40,868 nt of DNA from positions 1-40,868 of the forward strand of contig CAZOIA010000025.1 in assembly GCA_964579675.1 (NCBI GenBank), written 5' to 3'. Below, in pieces: positions 32,442 through 39,743 of this stretch. How positions within the stretch are numbered: the stretch's first letter is position 1; each line of letters starts with the position of its first letter. The translations under genes and the position numbers were made by a program. Below the pieces are notes generated by a model that saw only the letters and a list, made by a program, of their open reading frames with translations, was not told the origin of the DNA and did no database searches. This DNA comes from CAZOIA01 sp964579675 (GTDB lineage: Bacteria; Planctomycetota; Phycisphaerae; UBA1845; PWPN01).

Positions 32442-33071
32442 CTATCTGGTGCGTCCCAGCCAACGCCTGATGGTCGTTTCCGGCACCGCCAAACGACGAC
32501 TGATGGCCTTCGCGGCAACTCCCGCCCGATGCAAAACGCGGAGCCGCAGGGCGAGTGCCTGGCGACGTTTTTTCAATGAACCAGGGGCGGCACGGGCTGG
32601 TTTGGGTGAACGTCCCGCTTTGCCACTTCTTCTGATTCGCGATGACCGGCGCTGGTTGGGTGATGCGGTAGGTGGGATGAGTGTCAACAGTTGAACGCCA
32701 CGGCTTGCTTCAAGAAGCTCGTCCCACTGATACAAAAACGGCACCCCCTCCGAGTTGTTTGGATCGGCACATCTTATGTATCGAGTTCTGTCGTGCGTGA
32801 CAATTGCAAGGCCGTCTCGTCTCGAAGCGTCGATGGCGGCCAGGAAATCGGTCCGTCCATTCAATGATGTGGCTGGGGCGACCTCAAGAAACTGATCGTG
32901 GACCTGCAAATGTCGGTCGTGGACAGCACGGCGGGTGGCCCTGGCTTGGCAAGATAAGTTCCCGTGGCGGGCTTGTTTGGATGTCGAGACACGCTCATAA
33001 AGACGGACCCGCTGAAAAGGTCGGCATTGAATTGCCGTACCGTCGGAAATGTCGTATAATAAACTAGACAC
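32442..33071 (-). CDS. Small serine-recombinase (resolvase)-like protein with C-terminal HTH
   Basis: Up to 209 residues. RLYERVSTSKQARHGNLSCQ matches the resolvase start with the catalytic Ser in RVSTSKQ, and IVTHDRTRYIR the D-R-x-x-R segment; GVQLLTL ends the catalytic fold. A basic linker is followed by a helix-turn-helix (AGVAAKAISRRLAVPETTIRRWL). The first 20 residues resemble nothing, so the real start may be downstream. Spacing between motifs is shorter than in standard resolvases, suggesting divergence or partial decay. It is the third site-specific recombinase of the element. Confidence 0.68.
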   Translation of the reverse strand: MSSLLYDISDGTAIQCRPFQRVRLYERVSTSKQARHGNLSCQARATRRAVHDRHLQVHDQFLEVAPATSLNGRTDFLAAIDASRRDGLAIVTHDRTRYIRCADPNNSEGVPFLYQWDELLEASRGVQLLTLIPPTASPNQRRSSRIRRSGKAGRSPKPARAAPGSLKKRRQALALRLRVLHRAGVAAKAISRRLAVPETTIRRWLGRTR

Positions 33072-33083
33072 GGTTCTGCCTCA

Positions 33084-33120
33084 GCCCGCCGCGTGTTGAC
33101 CACACCGACGGGCCTTTTTT
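33084..33120 (+). terminator. Terminator-like hairpin
   Basis: On the plus strand GCCCG...CGGGC encloses an imperfect inner stem (GTGT/ACAC) and is followed by TTTTTT. It lies between the Xre-type and recombinase-like genes, both on the other strand, so its partner transcript is unclear. Confidence 0.45.
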
Positions 33121-33137
33121 CTTACGGGGCCCCGATC

Positions 33138-33350
33138 CTACCCGATCAAGTCTGCCACCTTACAACCGATCGCCGATGCCAACCGCCGCAGGCTGCTGAG
33201 GGTCGGCTCTCGCTGTTCTCTCTCCCAGAAGCAAACGCACGGAGCCTGGGTGCCCATTCTTGCCGCAACGTCGGCCTGGCGTAACCCGGCCGCGATGCGG
33301 GCCTTGCGGATTCGTTGTCCAAGAGACAAGGTTTTGTGTTCAACGCTCAT
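33138..33350 (-). CDS. Xre-family transcriptional regulator
   Basis: 70 residues from ATG at 33350 (GAGGAAT upstream; an in-frame ATG 15 bases earlier lacks spacing). A single Cro/C1-type helix-turn-helix fills the protein: LGQRIRKARIAAGLRQADVA, then PTLSSLRRLASAIGCKVADLI. It probably controls genes of the element. Divergent from the replacement yjbQ, with 137 bp between them that may hold shared operators. Confidence 0.9.
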   Translation of the reverse strand: MSVEHKTLSLGQRIRKARIAAGLRQADVAARMGTQAPCVCFWEREQREPTLSSLRRLASAIGCKVADLIG

Positions 33351-33487
33351 TCGGGATTCCTCCATTTCAGCTAGCGTCTGGGTTAAGTGTACTTCATGTC
33401 GGCGGGGCCGACCAAATCGTCTGTCGGCTGGCCCCTGGATTCGCCGGCGTGATCCGCATAGGCTGGCACGGAGAAGGAGGTCGCCGT

Positions 33488-33892
33488 ATGAGCAAGCTGG
33501 AATTTCGCGTAGCTACGCCCCAGCACGCCTGCATGGTGGATATAACCCGCGAAGTCGAGCGGGCAGTCGATGAAGGCGGGATTGGCGATGGTCTGGCAAC
33601 AGTCTACATTCCGCATACAACGGCAGGCGTGACCATCAATGAGAACGCCGACCCGGACGTTGCCCACGACATACTGGCCGCGTTGGACAAGGCCGTGCCG
33701 TGGAATGCCGGTTACTACCACCACGGGGAAGGCAACTCGGCTGCTCATGTCAAAGCTTCGCTGATGGGCTCGTCGGTGGTGGTCTTGGTCGAGGACGGCC
33801 GGCTGGTCCTCGGCACCTGGCAAGGCATCTACTTCTGCGAATTCGATGGCCCGCGGCAACGGCGTGTCCAGGTGATGGTAGTGCCTGCGTAG
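33488..33892 (+). CDS. yjbQ: Intact YjbQ/UPF0047 protein carried by the element
   Basis: 134 residues, complete: VDITREVERAVDEGGI, VYIPHTTAGVTINENADPDV, HHGEGNSAAHVKAS, GRLVLGTWQGIYFCEFDGPR, including the HTTAG and H-x-x-GN-x-x-x-H residues conserved in the family. AGAAGGAGG before the ATG is a strong ribosome site. It lies inside the element, opposite to the disrupted host copy. A 46-bp block (33765-33810) is identical to the host gene (24869-24914), while the stretch matching the integration site differs at most third positions and lacks AGCA. It most simply serves as a replacement for the gene the element breaks. Confidence 0.95.
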   Translation: MSKLEFRVATPQHACMVDITREVERAVDEGGIGDGLATVYIPHTTAGVTINENADPDVAHDILAALDKAVPWNAGYYHHGEGNSAAHVKASLMGSSVVVLVEDGRLVLGTWQGIYFCEFDGPRQRRVQVMVVPA

Positions 33893-33951
33893 CCTCACGC
33901 AGCGGCTTCCCCTGCAATCGTAAACGGTAGGTATAAACTAGCTGTCGTCTC

Positions 33952-33955
33952 TGCT
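33952..33955 (-). other. Right attachment-site core (attR)
   Basis: AGCA on the minus strand, flanked by host ACGTCCCCCAC on one side and element GAGACGACAGCTAG on the other. It pairs with the left core as a direct repeat. Confidence 0.85.
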
Positions 33956-34078
33956 GTGGGGGACGTAGCAGACCACGTGGCCGGTTTTCAGGCCCGCTTG
34001 GCGCACGGCTTTCTGGACGTCGCCGGTCACGTCAAGTAGTTGGCATCGCCTGCGGGTTGATACCGTCAGAGTATCCAT
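33952..34078 (-). pseudogene. yjbQ: 5' part of host yjbQ, cut by element insertion
   Basis: ATG at 34078 with GGAG 9 bases upstream starts a 46-codon frame: the first 42 residues (STRRRCQLLDVTGDVQKAV, then LKTGHVVCYVPHS) are the N-terminus of a UPF0047 protein; four element-encoded codons and a TAG at 33938-33940 follow. It stops exactly where the family would continue TAGITI, which is present at 25059 on the same strand. This fixes the right boundary of the element and shows that the host gene is split, not deleted. Confidence 0.93.
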
Positions 34079-34184
34079 GCCGGGGCTCCATCAATCGAGG
34101 ACGAGACTTCGCCGGGGCCGGACGGGCGCTTTTGCCGGGCGGCGAACATCATACTATACTCAAACTGACCGATTCCACCGCAAC

Positions 34185-34274
34185 GAGCCGCAGGCTTCAG
34201 CCTGCGCGGCCTTGCGAACGGACACGAAGCTGTGAACTCACTGGAAGGGCCGCGCAGGCTAAAGCCCGCGGCTC
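34185..34274. repeat. 27-bp inverted repeat (REP/MITE-like) upstream of mnmA
   Basis: Left arm 34185-34211 (GAGCCGCAGGCTTCAGCCTG...) and right arm 34248-34274 pair with about two mismatches around a 36-bp loop. Each arm itself contains CAGGCT-x-x-AGCCTG, so nested hairpins are possible. No gene inside. It resembles dispersed palindromic elements of GC-rich bacteria. Confidence 0.8.
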
Positions 34275-34291
34275 CCTGGAGTTATCAACCA

Positions 34292-35443
34292 ATGTCGGGA
34301 CCGGGGGGCAGGAAAGTGGTCGTCGCGATGAGCGGCGGCGTCGATTCGAGCGTGGCGGCGAGCCTGCTGCACGAGCAGGGATACGAGGTGACCGGTCTGT
34401 TCATGCGGGCGGGGATCGAGGCGCCCGACGACAAGGACGAAGACCGGGCCGGGGACGGCCCGGCTCACAGGGGAGGTTCCGCTTGCCCGGAGCGTTCCGC
34501 TCGTCGCAGTCGTCGTCGCGGCTGCTGCAGTGCCGCCGACGCTTCCGATGCTCGTGCGGTCGCGGGTATGCTCGGCATCCCGTTTTTCGTACTTAACTTC
34601 AAGGATCAGTTCGACCGTATCATCGACTACTTTGCCGATGAGTATTGCCGCGGCCGAACACCCAACCCCTGTGTGATCTGCAATGAGCGTCTGAAGTTCG
34701 GCCGGCTGGCAGACTACGGTCGGGCGGCCGGTGCCGACTTCGTCGCCACCGGGCACCACGCTCGGACCGACGTGGGGGACGGCAAGTACCGCCTGCGGCG
34801 GGGGAGCGATGAGAACAAGGACCAGTCGTACGTGCTTTTCGGGCTTGATCGCGATCAACTGGCCAGGATTCTGTTTCCCGTCGGAGGCATGACCAAGGAC
34901 GATGTTCGCGAGCACGCCCGTCGAGTCGGCCTGAGCATCTGTGGCAGGCCCGAGTCGCAGGATATCTGCTTCGCGGCGGACCGGGACTACGCCCGGGTGG
35001 TACGCGAGCGCCGGCCGGAGGCCTTCGTCGAAGGCCCGATCGTTGATCGTAGCGGGAACGAAGTCGGCCGGCATCAGGGAATCGCCAACTTCACCATTGG
35101 CCAGCGCCGGGGGCTTGGCGTCGCGATGGGGTTTCCTGTTTATGTCGCCGCACTCGACCCGCACACCAACACGGTAACCGTGGCTGCGCGAGACGAGCTG
35201 GCGTCGGATACGCTGACGGCCTCGGGTGTCCACTGGCTCATTGACCCGCCGACCGCCCCCGTGCGGGCAAGCGTCAAGATCCGCTACGCTCACCGGGCGG
35301 CACCGGCGGTGGTCGAGGCCACTGCTGATGACCGCGTCCATGTGCGCTTCGATGAGCCTCAGAACGCGGTCACGCCCGGCCAGGCGGCGGTATTCTACCG
35401 CGGCGACGTCGTCCTCGGCGGCGGATGGATCGACTCGAAGTGA
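34292..35443 (+). CDS. mnmA: tRNA-specific 2-thiouridylase MnmA
   Basis: 383 residues from ATG at 34292. MnmA adds sulfur to U34 of tRNA Lys, Glu and Gln. Visible: ATP pyrophosphatase loop AMSGGVDSSVAA (12-23), catalytic Cys127 in PNPCVICNERLKFG, ATGHHAR, KDQSYVLFGL, the second catalytic Cys in SQDICF, and FTIGQRRGLGV. Between GLFMRAG and CCSAAD there is an Asp/Arg-rich insertion (about residues 44-76: DDKDEDRAGDGP, CPERSARRSRRR) that typical MnmA lacks, where the family has about 15 residues. The frame stays open through it. No clear ribosome site; a 27-bp palindromic element lies just upstream. Confidence 0.95.
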   Translation: MSGPGGRKVVVAMSGGVDSSVAASLLHEQGYEVTGLFMRAGIEAPDDKDEDRAGDGPAHRGGSACPERSARRSRRRGCCSAADASDARAVAGMLGIPFFVLNFKDQFDRIIDYFADEYCRGRTPNPCVICNERLKFGRLADYGRAAGADFVATGHHARTDVGDGKYRLRRGSDENKDQSYVLFGLDRDQLARILFPVGGMTKDDVREHARRVGLSICGRPESQDICFAADRDYARVVRERRPEAFVEGPIVDRSGNEVGRHQGIANFTIGQRRGLGVAMGFPVYVAALDPHTNTVTVAARDELASDTLTASGVHWLIDPPTAPVRASVKIRYAHRAAPAVVEATADDRVHVRFDEPQNAVTPGQAAVFYRGDVVLGGGWIDSK

Positions 35444-35519
35444 GAGAAGATGAACGACCTGCCGACCGCCTCACGCCGGCAGGGCGTGGTCCGCCTCGCC
35501 GCCGCCGGGGGGGCGGGTG

Positions 35520-37049
35520 CTAGACAGTAACGGGTTGTGGCGTTGGGGCGCTGGCCGGTGTGGGCAGGAGCTGCTTCATGCTGCAACAGTTACGCCCCTT
35601 CTGCTTGGCACAATAGAGCTGCTTATCGGCGGCTTCGATCAGTTTCACCGGCGTGAAGTGCTCACCAGGGACGGGTAGTATCGCCGCTCCGACGCTGATG
35701 GTGACGTGATGGTGCCGGCCTTTGAACTCCACCACCATGGTCTCGATTGCGGTCCGGATCTTGACGCAGATCTGGGCCGCGGTCAGACGATCCACGTTGG
35801 GCGTGATAACCGTAAACTCCTCCCCGCCGTAGCGGGCAACAAAATCAACGCTCCTCACCTGGCGGGGCAGGCAGCGACCCACGCCCTTGAGCACCGCATC
35901 GCCGGTCTGGTGCCCATAGGTGTCGTTGAACTTCTTGAAATGGTCCACGTCCAGCATTATGAGGCCAATCGCCCGTTGGCTCTGGACGGCCTGGTCCCAC
36001 ATTTCAGCAAGCTGCTGATCGAAAGCGGCACGATTGTTGATCCCGGTCAGTCCATCGGTCCAGGCTTTCTCCTGGAGCCCGCGGTTCTCCTTCTCGACCG
36101 CCTCGCTCTTGAGCTGCGCCGCCAGGCTCAACTCGCCCAGTACCTCGCCCGCCTCAGCCTGGATCTCCTCCGCGTTCTCCGCCGCTCCCTCGTTCAGGGA
36201 CAGCATGGATGCCAGCGTGGAGAAATCCTCGCGGATCTTGTCGACGGTTTCGGCGGCCTGTTCCTGCGTGTCGAAGAACTCCGAAGCGAGGAGCGCCTCC
36301 CATCTGGCGGGGATCGTCTCATCCCGGACGGTCTGGCAGACGATGTCGCCAACGGCAGTCGAGGCCCCGAGGATCATGGCCAGTTGTCTGGCCTGGGCCT
36401 GATTGGCCAGTTCATCGGGGCGATTCTGGTGGCGGATTGCCTCGGCCAGTTGCCTGGGGATTCCCCAATCGATGAGCAGGTCGGCTCCGAGCTCCTCGTG
36501 CGATGATCCCATACGCTCCGCCTCGTGGGCGGAGCTTTCACCGAGCATGCCGTCGGCGGCGCTGAGGACCTCGCCGTACGCATCGGGGATGCAGACCGCG
36601 AAGACCAGCTTCCCGAGATGGGCCAGTAGCCCGGCCGCGAAGGCCTGCTCTGCCAAACCCCGCGAAGAACCCCGTCTCGCCAGGTGCCGGGCCGCCACCG
36701 CGCACGCCACCGAGTACGACCAGAACCGGCCGTAGTCGAACCCGCGGCAGGCCCGGCGATCATCCGACCCAACCAGCGAGAAGCTGAGCGCCATGAGCCG
36801 GACCGAGCGTATCCCCAGCAACACCACGGCGTCGCGAACGTTTGTCACCTCTTTGCTGACACCCACCAGCGGGGAGTTGGCGTACTTCAGCAACCGGAGC
36901 GACAGGGCAGGGTCCGCCGCCAACGTGTCCGCCAACTCGCCGACGTCAACGTCCTCCTGCTGGCAAAGCTGAAGGATCTGTAGGGCCGTACCGGGCGGGC
37001 TCGGCAATCGCGTGGTTCGTTTAATTTTGTTGAGCAGGGATTCAGCCAT
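35520..37049 (-). CDS. HDOD-GGDEF signalling protein (diguanylate cyclase)
   Basis: 509 residues. Residues 5-215 form an HDOD domain (RLPSPPGTALQILQLCQQED, VVLLGIRSVRLMALSFSL, FAAGLLAHLGKLVF, SHEELGADLLIDWGIP); a coiled coil of about 100 residues follows; then a GGDEF domain with DGLTGINNRAAFD, LDVDHFKKFNDTYGHQTGD and the active-site GGEEF. The GGEEF form is active in cyclic-di-GMP synthesis. No inhibitory RxxD site is obvious. Soluble. It follows a small gene at 37075 by 25 bp and probably forms an operon with it. Confidence 0.94.
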   Translation of the reverse strand: MAESLLNKIKRTTRLPSPPGTALQILQLCQQEDVDVGELADTLAADPALSLRLLKYANSPLVGVSKEVTNVRDAVVLLGIRSVRLMALSFSLVGSDDRRACRGFDYGRFWSYSVACAVAARHLARRGSSRGLAEQAFAAGLLAHLGKLVFAVCIPDAYGEVLSAADGMLGESSAHEAERMGSSHEELGADLLIDWGIPRQLAEAIRHQNRPDELANQAQARQLAMILGASTAVGDIVCQTVRDETIPARWEALLASEFFDTQEQAAETVDKIREDFSTLASMLSLNEGAAENAEEIQAEAGEVLGELSLAAQLKSEAVEKENRGLQEKAWTDGLTGINNRAAFDQQLAEMWDQAVQSQRAIGLIMLDVDHFKKFNDTYGHQTGDAVLKGVGRCLPRQVRSVDFVARYGGEEFTVITPNVDRLTAAQICVKIRTAIETMVVEFKGRHHHVTISVGAAILPVPGEHFTPVKLIEAADKQLYCAKQKGRNCCSMKQLLPTPASAPTPQPVTV

Positions 37050-37074
37050 TGCGAAATACCCCGAATCAGCAGCT

Positions 37075-37464
37075 TCACTCGCCGGCTATCATCTCTATTA
37101 CTTCATTGTCCCGCATCAGCGAGGCACCCAGGTACCGGGCCATGTCCTCACACGACATGACGCCCGCCAACGCCAAAGCTTCGCCGATGTCGGCGGCGGT
37201 CCGGAACTCCTGGATCTTCAGCAAGGTCATGACTTGCTCGGGCGTCAGCAGTCCCAGCTCCACTGCCACCTCCCCAAAGCGAAGCTTGCACTCACGTTGA
37301 CGATCCAGAATGACGTCGATCTGGTCGGGATGAAGCAGGCCGTGACCGGCGGCAATCATGCCGATCGGCTCGCGAACGAATCTGTGCTTTGCGGTGAGTT
37401 GCCTCGCTACGCTGGCTGACACCAGATCCCGCTCGATCAAGAACTGAACGAAGGGATTCCCCAT
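37075..37464 (-). CDS. Small protein with GspE/MshEN-like N-terminal repeats
   Basis: 129 residues. Two short motifs resemble the MshEN/GspE N-terminal module: IGMIAAGHGLLHPDQIDVILDRQRE and FGEVAVELGLLTPEQVMTLLKIQ, a pattern that in MshE-type proteins binds cyclic-di-GMP. It lies directly upstream of a diguanylate cyclase gene, so a c-di-GMP receptor role is reasonable but unproven. No enzyme motifs. Confidence 0.72.
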   Translation of the reverse strand: MGNPFVQFLIERDLVSASVARQLTAKHRFVREPIGMIAAGHGLLHPDQIDVILDRQRECKLRFGEVAVELGLLTPEQVMTLLKIQEFRTAADIGEALALAGVMSCEDMARYLGASLMRDNEVIEMIAGE

Positions 37465-37861
37465 CGTGATCTCTCCATATTGCCTCGCCGAGTGGGGGGG
37501 CGAGCAGCCCCGCCCCGTGCTCCTGGCGTATCGGCTCGATGGGCGCCACCGATTAGCTCTTTGCGTTGCCAGGCAGCGCTAACACGAAACGAACCTGTCC
37601 ACAGGGTGACGGCGGCTTCGATTCGCGACCGGTGGACCGGTCTTTGGCTCCCGGCTTGCGGTTCTCGGCCCCGCGAACCGTGTGTGCCTATGCGGGCCGC
37701 GGGGGCACGAACGTCCGAGTACCCGCGGCCGCGATCAGGCAGCCGGCGGCTATCATAGTCCGTGCTCCTTGAATGGATCGGCCGAAGAAAAAGCCCCCGT
37801 TCGGCCGATATCCCACGCAACAGGTGCATCATGCACGGGCGGACAATTGACAGGAGGTCGC
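37465..37861. other. Divergent intergenic region
   Basis: 397 bp between the divergent small GspE-N-like gene and the L,D-transpeptidase gene. It contains a perfect 10-bp dyad (ATCGGCCGAA at 37777-37786, TTCGGCCGAT at 37800-37809) that could be an operator or leader hairpin for the transpeptidase. Overlapping frames here look non-coding. Confidence 0.6.
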
Positions 37862-38860
37862 ATGTCTTCGCAACTCGGGCAGGCGAATCAGTCCCACCGC
37901 CGACTGGCGGTAATGGTGCTAACGGTATCGACGGCGTGGTTCGCCCCGGCAACGCTCATCGCAGCCGAGACCGAATCGGCACTCCGGCAAAAGATCGCCT
38001 GGCAGGTGGCGTTGGACGCGGTCGGATTCTCACCCGGGCTGATCGACGGGCGTATCGGGCCCAAGACGCGGCTGGCAACCCGGGAGTTCCAGCGAGTCCG
38101 TGGGCTGGAAATCACCGGCCAGCTCGACCAGGCCACCTCCGATGCCCTCGGAGTCGATCCCGACCATGTGATCGGACGGTATACGATCCAGCCAGCGGAC
38201 CTCGCCGAGATCGGACCGGCACCGAAGAGCTGGCTCGCCAGGAGCGAGCTCAAACGCCTGGGCCACGAGTCGCTCGAAACCGTGCTTGCCGAGAAGTTCC
38301 ACTGTGCCCGGCATCTGCTCGCCACGCTCAACCCGGGAAAGAACATCAAGCGGCTCAAGGCCGGCGAGAAAATCGTCGTCCCCGTCATCTGCGAGCCCTC
38401 CGGTTCTCACCGGGCCGCCTGCGTCGAGATCAACCTCGCCGAGAAGGTTATCCGCGTGGTTGACTCCGGCAGGCAGCTCGTCGCCCTGTTCCACTGCAGC
38501 GTTGCCAGGAGCAAGTCGAGACTCCCGGCGGGCGAGGCGGCGGTCATTTCCGCCGTTGCCGACCCCACGTACACCTTTGATCCGAAGATGTGGCCCGAGG
38601 TTAAGGAAAAGATCCCCCGCAAGCTGACCATCCCGCCCGGCCCGCGGAACCCCGTCGGTCGATCCTGGATCGGCCTGAGCCTGCCCGGGTATGGAATCCA
38701 CGGCACCCCGGACCCTGAGCTGATCGGCAAGACGGGGTCCCACGGCTGCATCCGGCTGGCGAACTGGGACGCCGTCCGCCTCAGCAAGATGGTTCGAATC
38801 GGCACGCCGGTACGCTTCATCGGCCGTCCCAGGGTCGAGATGGCCAGGAACGATCGCTGA
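37862..38860 (+). CDS. L,D-transpeptidase with peptidoglycan-binding domain
   Basis: About 332 residues from ATG at 37862, with ACAGGAGG upstream. Signal peptide to about residue 38 (VMVLTVSTAWFAPATLIAA). A PG-binding-1 domain (ALDAVGFSPGLIDGRIGPKTRLATREFQ) and a LysM-like stretch (LLATLNPGKNIKRLKAGEKIVVP) precede the YkuD catalytic domain, with HGTPDP and SHGCIRL, where the Cys is the nucleophile and the His and Arg complete the site. It makes 3-3 cross-links or attaches proteins to peptidoglycan in the periplasm, consistent with a planctomycete that has a peptidoglycan wall. Confidence 0.94.
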   Translation: MSSQLGQANQSHRRLAVMVLTVSTAWFAPATLIAAETESALRQKIAWQVALDAVGFSPGLIDGRIGPKTRLATREFQRVRGLEITGQLDQATSDALGVDPDHVIGRYTIQPADLAEIGPAPKSWLARSELKRLGHESLETVLAEKFHCARHLLATLNPGKNIKRLKAGEKIVVPVICEPSGSHRAACVEINLAEKVIRVVDSGRQLVALFHCSVARSKSRLPAGEAAVISAVADPTYTFDPKMWPEVKEKIPRKLTIPPGPRNPVGRSWIGLSLPGYGIHGTPDPELIGKTGSHGCIRLANWDAVRLSKMVRIGTPVRFIGRPRVEMARNDR

Positions 38861-38916
38861 ATGATGAACGCTGAACGATGAATGATGAACGCCGATAAGA
38901 GAACTTGAGAATTGAG

Positions 38917-39036
38917 ATCGTTTAGCCGCGACCCGCAGGGGAGCGCGGGCGCCGAAATCGTTTAGCCGCGACCCAAAGGGGAGCGCGGGAGCCAGGATCG
39001 TTTAGCCGCAACCCGAAGGCCAGCGCGTATTGACTG
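38917..39036 (+). repeat. Three tandem 40-bp hairpin repeats
   Basis: Units start at 38917, 38957 and 38997 with ATCGTTTAGCCGC, exactly 40 bp apart. Each contains CCGCGACCC...GGGGAGCGCGG, able to form a stem-loop. Copies 1 and 2 are about 85 percent alike; the third is more diverged and its end overlaps the start codon of the HAD gene. A short stretch of ATGAACG-type repeats lies just before (38862-38897). Confidence 0.9.
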
Positions 39037-39674
39037 ACAAAGGCGTCATCTTCGATCTCGACGGGACGCTGGCGGACACGCTGGCGGACCTCACGGACGC
39101 GGTCAACGTGGGGCTTAGAGCGTTCGGATTCGCCGAGAGGCCCTCCTGCGACGTGCGGGGCTGGATCGGCGAAGGGCTGCCGACGCTCTGCAGCCGGGCC
39201 GTCGGACCCGCGGGCCACGTCCCGATCGATGAGATGGCCGCGATCGTCACCCGATATTACCGCGAACATCGCCTGGACAAGACCGCTCCCTTTCCCGGGG
39301 TGCCGGGGCTGCTCGACGCATTGACCGAGCGACAGGTCCCGATGGCGATACTGAGCAACAAGCCACACGAGCACACGGGCCCGATGGCCCACGCGCTGTT
39401 CGGGCAATGGTCCTTCGTGGCTGTCCAAGGCTACCGTGAGGAGGGCTGGCGCAAGCCCGATCCGCGGACCGCGCTGGGAATCGTAGCCAGAATGCAACTC
39501 GAACCGGGACAGGTCATGTTGGTCGGCGACTCGGCCACCGATGTCAACACCGCCCTGAACGCGGGTCTCCTACCCGTCGGGGCGACGTGGGGCTACCGCT
39601 CTCGCGAAGAACTCCTCGCCTCCGGGACAAGGCATCTGGTCGACCGTCCCGAAGAGCTGCTCGCCCTGATCTGA
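39030..39674 (+). CDS. HAD-family phosphatase (phosphoglycolate-phosphatase-like)
   Basis: 214 residues from a TTG start at 39030, the only reasonable start before FDLDGTLADT. HAD motifs: nucleophile Asp in FDLDGTL, motif II Ser/Thr in AILSNKP, Lys in EGWRKPDPRT, and the acidic motif VGDSATDVNTALNAG. The cap is of the helical C1 type, as in phosphoglycolate phosphatase (Gph) and related sugar phosphatases. The start codon is covered by the third 40-bp hairpin repeat, which could limit translation. Confidence 0.9.
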   Translation: MTDKGVIFDLDGTLADTLADLTDAVNVGLRAFGFAERPSCDVRGWIGEGLPTLCSRAVGPAGHVPIDEMAAIVTRYYREHRLDKTAPFPGVPGLLDALTERQVPMAILSNKPHEHTGPMAHALFGQWSFVAVQGYREEGWRKPDPRTALGIVARMQLEPGQVMLVGDSATDVNTALNAGLLPVGATWGYRSREELLASGTRHLVDRPEELLALI

Positions 39675-39743
39675 GATCCACGAGCACGTTGGCCGGCACC
39701 GAAAGACGCACAGCTCAGTCGGAACGTCATCGGGGAGACAGCC

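Larger units (their letters stand above)
25059..33955. mobile_element. 8.9-kb integrative element inserted in yjbQ
   Basis: Both boundaries follow from the split yjbQ. Left core TGCT at 25059-25062 and right core TGCT at 33952-33955 (AGCA on the minus strand) are direct repeats; removing 8,893 bp restores an uninterrupted yjbQ frame across CCCCACAGCACCGCC. The element is less GC-rich by eye than its flanks. It encodes a large serine integrase at the left end, small proteins, a terminase pair, a tyrosine recombinase, a small serine-recombinase-like protein, an Xre regulator and a replacement yjbQ at the right end. There are no capsid, portal, tail, lysis or recognisable replication genes. It may be a phage satellite, a decayed prophage or an integrative mobilisable unit. 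Confidence 0.93.

Noticed and set aside
32861..33103. 80-codon minus-strand frame overlapping the recombinase-like gene
   Set aside because: The overlapping frame contains resolvase motifs; this one has no similarity.
33383..33898. Minus-strand frame antisense to the element yjbQ
   Set aside because: Shadow of a well-supported plus-strand gene.
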